Position numbers and translations under genes: made by a program | Assembly: GCA_026125665.1 (NCBI GenBank) | Contig: JAHCKS010000032.1 | Span: 1 to 49,564, forward strand | DNA length: 49,564 nt | Reading direction: 5' to 3' | Origin: Rubrivivax sp. | GTDB taxonomy: Bacteria; Pseudomonadota; Gammaproteobacteria; Burkholderiales; Burkholderiaceae_C | Notes under the pieces: model-generated | Told to the model about the DNA's origin: nothing | Databases searched by the model: none | What the model saw: only the letters and a program-made list of their open reading frames with translations | Part shown: positions 43,378-49,564 of the stretch, piece after piece | Position numbering within the stretch: the first letter of the stretch is position 1 | Layout of the letters: every line of letters starts with the position of its first letter

Positions 43378-44208
43378 CTACGAGGCCGGGGCCAGCGGCA
43401 TGCGCAAGCCGCCGGCCAGCGCCGACGCGGTGCTGCGCAGCGCACCGACGAGCGGCGGCAGCACGGCCACCTGGCGCACGAGCTCGCGGATGCTGTTGGC
43501 GCCGGTCTTGGCGCGGATGCTGCCGATCTGCGTGCGCACGGTGGACACGGCGACACCCTGCTGGCGGGCGATGGCCGTGGGCTGCACGCCGCCGCAGAGC
43601 ATCTCGAGCACGCGCGTCTCGGCGGGCGTCAGCGCGCGCGCGCGGGCGTAGCCCTGCACCGTGAGCTGCTCGCACACCGCGCGCTTGCCCAGCATCAGCA
43701 GCGTCGTGCCGCCACGCGCGTCGGGCTCGTCGAGCGGCACGACCGAGATGCCGACGAGCTGGTCGCCGCGGCCGAGCGTCAGCAGCCGGCGCAGCCCGCG
43801 CTGCGCCGCGGCCAGGGCGTCCTGCAGCTTCGCCGCCTCGCCCGGATGCGCCGCCGCGACGTGGCGGCCCAGCAGCTGCAGCGGGTGAGCGCCGTCGAGC
43901 TCGCGCCGCGCCGCGTGGTTCAGGTACAGCACCTGCCCGTCGGCATCGACCAGCAGCATGCCGTAGTCGATCTCGTCCAGCATGTGGGACATGCAGCGGG
44001 CGAGCGCGCCGGACAGTTCGCGCTCGTGCGTTGCGGCGTGACCCTGCGCGGGTGCGCGGGCCGGGCCGTGAGGCGGCTGGCAGGACGGCAGGTGCGCCGG
44101 CACCCGCGGCAGCATGTGCCCGGCGGGCTGCGAGCGCGGCGCCGCGAGCGGCATCGAGGCCGGCGGCACGGAAGGGTGGCGCAGGGTCTGGGCGATCGAT
44201 TCGAACAT
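43378..44208 (-). CDS. LuxR-family regulator with PAS-like sensor domain
   Basis: A 276-residue protein. After a Pro/Ala-rich N-terminus (about 1-60), a PAS-like domain (about 76-180) contains MLDEIDYGMLLVDADGQVLY and LNHAARRELDG. The C-terminal LuxR helix-turn-helix (about 192-250) has LTPAETRVLEMLCGGVQPTA with IARQQGVAVSTVRTQIGSIR after it. It is not a receiver-domain protein, so it probably senses a ligand or redox state directly. A TGGTGAAT/ATTCACCA inverted repeat lies 79-117 bases upstream and may be its operator. Confidence 0.85.
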   Translation of the reverse strand: MFESIAQTLRHPSVPPASMPLAAPRSQPAGHMLPRVPAHLPSCQPPHGPARAPAQGHAATHERELSGALARCMSHMLDEIDYGMLLVDADGQVLYLNHAARRELDGAHPLQLLGRHVAAAHPGEAAKLQDALAAAQRGLRRLLTLGRGDQLVGISVVPLDEPDARGGTTLLMLGKRAVCEQLTVQGYARARALTPAETRVLEMLCGGVQPTAIARQQGVAVSTVRTQIGSIRAKTGANSIRELVRQVAVLPPLVGALRSTASALAGGLRMPLAPAS

Positions 44209-44673
44209 GGTCTTCTTCCCTGGTTCTGCGTGCGGTGGCGGGTATCGCCACCGGACGCCACGTTAGGAAAGAGACCTCGACGGGAGTGGTGAATCAGGGC
44301 CGGGTGGACGGTGATGCATTCACCAAACCGTGTTCCCTGCCGCTGGCCGGGACGGCACGGCGAGCCCGTGAGGCCGGCCCGGCGGGCGAGGCCGCTCGGG
44401 CCGGCCGCCAGACTGCAGCATGCGCCTGCCGGCCGCCAGCGTGCATCCGCCCGCGTGCGGATGCCGCGGGGCGCCGTGCAGCAGGCGACCCGGGCCGGCG
44501 TGGCCGGCACGCCGCAGGCCCGCCTGCTTCGCCGACCCGCTTGTCGGCTCGATGCACAGCTAACGGCATGGCCGTCGACGGGACGCTCGTCGACCCCGCA
44601 GGGGTGCGGCGCGACTTCCCGCGCGTCGACTGACGGTGCGGCGGCCGGCCGCCCGCCGCGGCAAGGGTGTCTG
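44209..44673. other. 465-base intergenic region with inverted repeats, no gene seen
   Basis: The gap between the LuxR gene start and the end of the next minus-strand gene holds an 8-base perfect inverted repeat (TGGTGAAT 44287-44294, ATTCACCA 44318-44325; centres 31 bases apart, about three helical turns), a likely operator near the LuxR promoter. It also holds a 7-bp stem hairpin GTCGACG-GGACGCT-CGTCGAC (44574-44594), which may end transcription of the gene stopping at 44674. No convincing coding frame or RNA gene was found in the rest. Confidence 0.45.
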
Positions 44674-45930
44674 CTACCAGGCGACGCGCGGCACGCAGTC
44701 GTTCACCGGGTTGGGTGTCGATCCGCGGCAGGCGGCAAGCGTGCGCGCCAGGCGTTCCTGCGTCGGTCGCAGGAAGTCGTACTCGCGCTCACCGCGGCAC
44801 AGGCGCTCGAGCAGCCCCATCTGCTCGGTGAGCATGTAGATCTCGACCTGTTGCGAGGCCAGCCGGTCGGGCTGCGCCGGGCGCCGCCGCTGGATGGCCT
44901 CGAACCGCTCCTCCATGCGCCGCAGCGCGGCCCTGCACTCGCCGGGCGCGCCGGCGTCGGCGCGAGCCGCCGGGCTCGCGTGCGCGGCCGCGGCGAGCGC
45001 AGCCGGCGGGGCTGGCGGCGCCGAGGCCGGCACCGGCGGCGAGACCACCACCGCCGGCGGCGTGCCGGCCGTCTGGACGACGCGCTCGATGGGGGGCCGC
45101 GTGTCCTGGGCACCGGGAGCGGGCACGTCGGCCGCCGCGGAGATCAGCGCCTGCTGCGGCGTCAGCGTGGTGCCCGGCACCGTCTGCGGGCAGGCCGGCA
45201 GTTCCAGCGAGCGCAGCGTCTGCAGCGCCTCCGCCTGGCCGAGGCGCTGCGCGTCGATCTGCAGCACCTCGCGCCGCTGGTACCAGTTGTCGCGGAAGAA
45301 CTCGCACGCGCGCACGGCCTCGAGCGCCTCGCGGCATGGCGCGTCGCGTTCGGGGCCGGGCCGCGCGGCGCCGCAGGCCTCCAGCTTCTGGTCGGCGGTG
45401 CGGAAGGCGTCGGCGGGAATGCGCGCGCGCTCCTGCTGCTCGACGAGGCGCCGCAGCGAGAGCTGGAACTGCGCCGAGCGCGTCGGCCCGCTGGCCGTCT
45501 CGCCCGACGGGTTCTCGAGGTTGAGGAAATTGCGGCACAAGGCGCGGTTGAAGTGGCTGGTGCAGCTGGCCAGCCCCGTCGCCGGCACGCCGGCGTCGAC
45601 CAGCGTGCGCAGCAGCACCGTGTCGTCGACACCTTCGGCGGCGTGGTTGCCGAGCAGTTCCACGAAGACCTGCAACGCCGCGCAGCTGTCGATGATGCGC
45701 ACGACCGCGCGGCAGCCGGCATGCTGTTCGCACAGCAGCAGCCGGGCCGTCGCCGCGGCCGACATCTCCGCGCGGCACATCGCGGCGGGGCCTTGCGCGA
45801 ACGCCGGCGCGGCGCCAAGCGACGCCAGCAATGCGCCCGCCCATGCCGCGCGCCGGGCCCGTTCCTTCACGCCGCCCATCCACTCACGAACCGAACTCAT
45901 TTGCCCAGCCATCCTGCGTCGACCCGACAC
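44674..45930 (-). CDS. exported protein with many cysteines, function unknown
   Basis: Up to 418 residues; ATG 45900 or 45879 are also possible, the last placing a signal peptide directly at the start (AGALLASLGAAPAFAQ). The mature protein has 14 cysteines spread evenly, an even number that suits periplasmic disulphides. Residues about 55-235 are mainly helical (LLLCEQHAGCRAVVRIIDSC), then a Pro/Ala linker (about 270-330) leads to a C-terminal helical segment (about 330-418) with ECRAALRRMEERFEAIQRRR. I do not recognise a family. It lies downstream of a large hybrid kinase on the same strand. Confidence 0.65.
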   Translation of the reverse strand: MSGRRRMAGQMSSVREWMGGVKERARRAAWAGALLASLGAAPAFAQGPAAMCRAEMSAAATARLLLCEQHAGCRAVVRIIDSCAALQVFVELLGNHAAEGVDDTVLLRTLVDAGVPATGLASCTSHFNRALCRNFLNLENPSGETASGPTRSAQFQLSLRRLVEQQERARIPADAFRTADQKLEACGAARPGPERDAPCREALEAVRACEFFRDNWYQRREVLQIDAQRLGQAEALQTLRSLELPACPQTVPGTTLTPQQALISAAADVPAPGAQDTRPPIERVVQTAGTPPAVVVSPPVPASAPPAPPAALAAAAHASPAARADAGAPGECRAALRRMEERFEAIQRRRPAQPDRLASQQVEIYMLTEQMGLLERLCRGEREYDFLRPTQERLARTLAACRGSTPNPVNDCVPRVAW

Positions 45931-46062
45931 GGGCGATTGTCACCGCGGCCGGATCTTCGCAGGCCGCCCCCGGGCACCGGCTCGACGCCGCTCGGCTTGC
46001 GTCGTGGCCCGGGCAGCGCGTCGCCTTCGCGGGGTGACGGCATGGCGCGGGCGGCAGCCTCG

Positions 46063-49000
46063 TCACCTGCTGCCGGCGCCCACGGTGGCGCGGCGCCAGC
46101 GCGCCAGCGTCGCGCGCAGGCGCTCGGCGTCGATCGGCTTGGTGAGGAAGTCGTCCATGCCAGCGGCGCGCGCTCGGTCGCGCTCCTCGACCATCGCCGC
46201 GGCGGTCAGCGCCACCACCGGCAGCTGCTGCAGCCCGGGCAGGGCCCGCAACTGGCGCGTCGCCTCGTAGCCGCTCATGCGCGGCATCTGCAGGTCCATC
46301 AGCACCACGTCGGGCAGCCGGCCGTGCGCCAACCCGTGCTGCAGCGCCAGCAGCGCCTGCGCGCCGTCGGTGGCCTGCTCGACCTCGACGCCCCAGCTCT
46401 CGAGCATCGCCGCGGCGATGATCATGTTGACGTGGTTGTCCTCGACCATCAGCACGCGCAGGCCGGCCAGGCTGCCCGGGGCCGCAGTCGGCGGCGCCGG
46501 CGGCAATGCGGCGCCGGGCAGCGGCAGCTCGACCCAGAAGCGGCTGCCGCGGCCGGGCTCGCTCGCCACGCCGACCTCGCCGCCCATCAGCTGTGCCAGC
46601 TCGCGGCTGATCGAAAGCCCCAGGCCCGTGCCGCCGAAGCGCCGCGTGGTGGACTCGTCGGCCTGCGTGAACGGCTGGAACAGGCGCGCCCGCGCCGCCT
46701 CGTCGATGCCGATGCCGGTGTCCTCGACCTCGATGCGCACGCGCTGGGCCGGCGCTTCGGCGCCCGCGGCCGGGGCCGGCCGCCAGGCGCGCAGCGCGAT
46801 CTCGCCGGTGGCCGTGAACTTCAGCGCGTTGGCCAGGAAGTTGCCCACCACCTGGCGCAGGCGCAGCGGGTCGCCGAGGGCGCCGCCAGCGACGCTGTCG
46901 TCGAACTCGGCGCGCAGCGCCAGGCCGCGCGCCGCAGCCAGCGGCGTGTACGTGCGCTGCAGCGTGCGCAGCAGCTCGCCGAGGTCGAAGGCGGTGTGTT
47001 CCAGCTCCAGCCGGCCGGCCTCGATCTTCGACAGGTCGAGGATGTCCGAGAGGATCGCGGCGAGCGCGCGGGCGCTGTCGACGATCTGCTCCAGGTGGCG
47101 CTGGCGCGTGGCGGCGTCGATGGCCGGGTCGTTGGCCAGCGCCGCCAGGCCGACGATGCCGTTCAGCGGCGTGCGCAGCTCGTGGCTGGTGTTGGCGAGG
47201 AAGGCGCTCTTGGCGCGGTTGGCGGCCTCGGCGGCGCGGCGCGCCTCCTCCAGGGCGCGTTCGGCTTCGCGCCGCGCCGTCACGTCCTCGGCGATCCACA
47301 CCGTGCCTCCGTCGCGCGGGTTCGCCGGGTCGATGGCGTGCGCCCGCATGTAGGCCAGCAGCGTCGTGCCGTCCTTGCGCGCCATCGTCGTCTCGAACTC
47401 GGCCGCCTCGCCGCGCGCCAGCGCCGGGCCGTGCAGGCGGCCGATCGCCTCGTAGGCCTCGTCGCCGGGCCACACGGCGCGGCCGGGCTGGCCGACCAGC
47501 TCGCCCGGCGCCCAGCCGAACATCTCCTCGAAGTGGCGGTTGGCCAGCACGAACCGGCGCTCGCGCGTCAACGCGATGCCCACCGAGGCGTTGGCGAGGA
47601 TCGCCTCGCGCTCCAGCCGCATGCGCTCGACCTGCGTCAGGTCGCGTGCGCTCAGCACCATGTACTCCTGGCCGCCCATCGCGAAGCGCGCGGCCGACAC
47701 CGACATCTCGATGCGCCGGCCGTCGCGCGTGCGGAAGGTCGTCGGTCGGTTGTAGATGCGGCCGCTCGCCTTCAGCGCGGCGATGAACGGCCCGCGCTCG
47801 CCGGGCGACCACCAGGTGTTGAGCTCCAGCGACGTGCGGCCGATCGCCTCGGCCGCGCTCCAGCCGAGGTCGCGCTCGAAGGCCGGGTTGACCATCGTGA
47901 AGCGGCCGGTGGCCACCTCGGTGACGGCGACGAGATCCGGCGTCGTCGCCACGAGGTGCGACAGCAGCGCCTCCGAGTGCCGCACCGCCGCCTCGGCGGC
48001 GAGGCGCTCGGTGTCGTCGGCGATGATGACGAGCACGGCCGGTTCGCCGCCCACGTCGATCACGACGCCGGCCGTGCGCACCGAGAGCAGCCGCTCGCCG
48101 ACGACGAAGCGGAACGCGGCTTCGGGCAGCAGCGAGCCCACCGGCATCTTCGCGATCGCCTCGCGGCGCTCGTAGGCGCGCTCGCGCGTCGGCCCCGGCT
48201 CGAAGAAGTCGTACAGGTTCGTGCGCTGCAGCTCGGCCAGCGACGCGACGCCGTACAGCGCCAGGGCCGCCGGGTTGGCGTCGATGGCCACGCCGCGACG
48301 GTGCACCACCAGCGGCGCCGGGCTCAGGCGGAACAGGTCGCGGTAGCGCGTCTCCGAGGCCTGCAGTGCCGCCTCGGCGGCGCGCATGCGCGTGACGTCG
48401 CGCGCCACGCCCCAGTAGCCGGCGAAACGGCCCTGCTCGTCGTGGCGCGGCGCGCCGCTCACCAGCAGGTGGCGTGGCGCCTCGCCCGGCGCAAGGCGGA
48501 AGCGCATCGGCACGTCGCGCACCGGCTCGTGCGCGTCGAGGTCGGCGCGCAGGGCACCGAGCACGCCCGCGTCGGCCTCGAAGCCTTCGAGGGTCCATCC
48601 TTCCCGCCCGAGCACGGCCGCCTGCAGCGCCTCGGCGCGGCCGCCGGCGGCCGCGTCGGCGAGCTTCAGCAGCCGGTGCTGCGTGTCCGTCTCCCAGTAG
48701 GCGTCGGCGGCGAGCGCCAGCAGACGGCGAAAGCGCTGCTCGCGTTCGGCGGCGGTGCGCATGTGGCGCGAGATCGAACGCGCCAGCAGCAGCCCGGAAA
48801 CCACGCCCGTGGCGAGGTTGATCATGTGCAGCGCGAGCCCTGCCATGAACGCGCCGGCGGCGCCGTGGGCCGCGGCGGCCGGCCACCAGGCGGCGTGCAG
48901 CAGCAGCACGATCGTCAGCTGCGCCGCCGCCACGAGCTGGCCGGCGCGGCGGCCCGAGCCGGTGAACGCCACGCACGCCAGCACGCCGAAGGGTGCGAGG

Positions 49001-49416
49001 GCGGCGTGGCCCAGTCCGGCCGGATGGGCGAAGGCGATGCCGGCCAGCGCCAGGCTGTCGGCCACGACGAAGGCGGCGAGCGCGACGCCCTGCAGCGCGA
49101 CAGGGAGCCGCGGCGCCAGGCCGGCGCCGACGCCGAGGGCGAAGAACGCCGCGGCGATCCACGCCGGCGCGATGCGCGCCTGCGGCAGCAGGAAGGCCAG
49201 CGGCGCGCCGAGCAGGCACATCGCCGCCGCCACGCGGAAGAAGCTGCGCCGCGCGCCGCTGGCCAGCGCCGCGGTCCGTGGTGCCGGCAGGCTGTGCGCA
49301 GCGAAGCCGGCCTCGCTGTCGCGGCCGGCCTCGTCGATCACGGCAGCACGTGCATCGCGGCGCGCGCCGGCCGGGGCGTGGCTCGTGGGGTCGTCGCGTT
49401 CACGCGCCGAGGCCAT
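46063..49416 (-). CDS. multi-PAS hybrid sensor histidine kinase/response regulator
   Basis: A 1117-residue inner-membrane kinase. Residues about 58-215 contain six or so membrane segments. Four PAS-like domains follow (about 225-350, 350-480, 485-600 and 605-725), one with FGWAPGELVGQPGR. HisKA has FLANTSHELRTPLNGIVGLA with His745. The ATPase has NFLANALKFTATGEI, DTGIGIDEAARARLF and GTGLGLSISRELAQLMGGEV. The receiver (about 985-1105) has VLMVEDNHVN and VVLMDLQMPRMSGYEATR with Asp1041. Its layout and wording parallel the kinase at 20268, so the two are probably paralogues with one extra PAS domain here. No cognate regulator gene adjoins. Confidence 0.88.
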   Translation of the reverse strand: MASARERDDPTSHAPAGARRDARAAVIDEAGRDSEAGFAAHSLPAPRTAALASGARRSFFRVAAAMCLLGAPLAFLLPQARIAPAWIAAAFFALGVGAGLAPRLPVALQGVALAAFVVADSLALAGIAFAHPAGLGHAALAPFGVLACVAFTGSGRRAGQLVAAAQLTIVLLLHAAWWPAAAAHGAAGAFMAGLALHMINLATGVVSGLLLARSISRHMRTAAEREQRFRRLLALAADAYWETDTQHRLLKLADAAAGGRAEALQAAVLGREGWTLEGFEADAGVLGALRADLDAHEPVRDVPMRFRLAPGEAPRHLLVSGAPRHDEQGRFAGYWGVARDVTRMRAAEAALQASETRYRDLFRLSPAPLVVHRRGVAIDANPAALALYGVASLAELQRTNLYDFFEPGPTRERAYERREAIAKMPVGSLLPEAAFRFVVGERLLSVRTAGVVIDVGGEPAVLVIIADDTERLAAEAAVRHSEALLSHLVATTPDLVAVTEVATGRFTMVNPAFERDLGWSAAEAIGRTSLELNTWWSPGERGPFIAALKASGRIYNRPTTFRTRDGRRIEMSVSAARFAMGGQEYMVLSARDLTQVERMRLEREAILANASVGIALTRERRFVLANRHFEEMFGWAPGELVGQPGRAVWPGDEAYEAIGRLHGPALARGEAAEFETTMARKDGTTLLAYMRAHAIDPANPRDGGTVWIAEDVTARREAERALEEARRAAEAANRAKSAFLANTSHELRTPLNGIVGLAALANDPAIDAATRQRHLEQIVDSARALAAILSDILDLSKIEAGRLELEHTAFDLGELLRTLQRTYTPLAAARGLALRAEFDDSVAGGALGDPLRLRQVVGNFLANALKFTATGEIALRAWRPAPAAGAEAPAQRVRIEVEDTGIGIDEAARARLFQPFTQADESTTRRFGGTGLGLSISRELAQLMGGEVGVASEPGRGSRFWVELPLPGAALPPAPPTAAPGSLAGLRVLMVEDNHVNMIIAAAMLESWGVEVEQATDGAQALLALQHGLAHGRLPDVVLMDLQMPRMSGYEATRQLRALPGLQQLPVVALTAAAMVEERDRARAAGMDDFLTKPIDAERLRATLARWRRATVGAGSR

Positions 49417-49564
49417 CTGTGCGAACCGCCTGGAGCCTTCTCTTGCGGGAACCCGCCTGCCCTGCCGCAGACACGAGGGAAGACGCTGCTGCTGTCCGCC
49501 TCGGCGCGGCGGGCCGGCGCTCAGCGCCCGCGCGCGCCATGCAGCTGCTGCCGCGTCGCGGCGG

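Noticed and set aside
44569-44633. Small frame starting MAVDGTLVDPAGVRRDFPRV
   Set aside because: Only 21 residues, no ribosome site, and it contains the hairpin-forming GTCGAC repeats; coding is not supported.
45884-49219. Very long second minus-strand frame across the hybrid kinase gene
   Set aside because: Arg/Ala/Pro-rich translation with no domain features; the other frame encodes a complete PAS/HisKA/receiver protein.
49521-49564. Possible C-terminal end of another minus-strand gene at the window edge
   Set aside because: A stop at 49521-49523 follows 13 open codons, but the fragment is too short to support a call.

Overview
The window is very GC-rich, densely packed chromosomal DNA, with GTG and TTG starts and ATGA/GTGA/TTGA gene overlaps. 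The protein content (YejABEF-like peptide ABC system, PG-recycling genes, SigZ-like sigma factor, multi-PAS hybrid kinases, OmpA-like lattice) and the TAGAAT-type -10 boxes next to start codons suggest a betaproteobacterium of the order Burkholderiales, probably near Rubrivivax/Leptothrix. This placement is inferred from protein flavour, not from a marker gene. I saw no rRNA, tRNA, CRISPR array, transposase or phage gene.

Layout. (1) 1-6010: a partial alpha/beta hydrolase on the minus strand, then a plus-strand cluster: histidine phosphatase, ketopantoate-reductase-like enzyme, APH-fold kinase, an enolase paralogue with altered substrate-site residues, a DMT/EamA transporter, and a small protein with an internal duplication. 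The cluster looks like an uncharacterised route for a phosphorylated hydroxy acid. (2) 6274-7964: type II NADH dehydrogenase, translationally coupled to a 93-residue stub that looks like the N-terminus of DacB cut off before its catalytic serine. (3) 8161-13202: a peptidoglycan-salvage operon (BadF-type amino-sugar kinase, AmiD-like amidase, DUF3052 protein, DigH/GHL10 glycosidase, MurQ etherase). An AmpG-like muropeptide permease lies further on at 39900. (4) 13305-17516: a cytochrome c/P460 protein and a decayed arsenic locus: ArsR with a palindromic operator, an arsC fragment fused out of frame to an ACR3 efflux gene with a second, internal deletion, a SigZ-like sigma factor, and a flavoprotein with cysteine-pair extensions at both ends. 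(5) 17608-23363: TonB-dependent receptor, then a divergent multi-PAS hybrid histidine kinase.

(6) 23403-33378: a peptide/oligopeptide ABC system. ATPase and two permeases run leftward; three tandem substrate-binding paralogues run rightward. Two copies of a long palindromic element sit between the two permease genes. They share a core, but their arms have diverged while staying self-complementary. A third, half copy lies at 13250. (7) 33445-42539: OmpA-like protein, LuxR-type response regulator with hybrid kinase, a secreted protein with a second OmpA-like protein, ECF sigma/anti-sigma pair, AmpG-like permease, M48 protease. (8) 42583-49416: Crp/Fnr regulator, LuxR regulator with a PAS-like domain, a cysteine-containing secreted protein, and a second large hybrid kinase, all on the minus strand.

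Most promising leads: the enolase-paralogue cluster, the Cys-rich flavoprotein/sigma module surviving in an arsenic locus without a pump, and the palindromic elements with compensatory changes.
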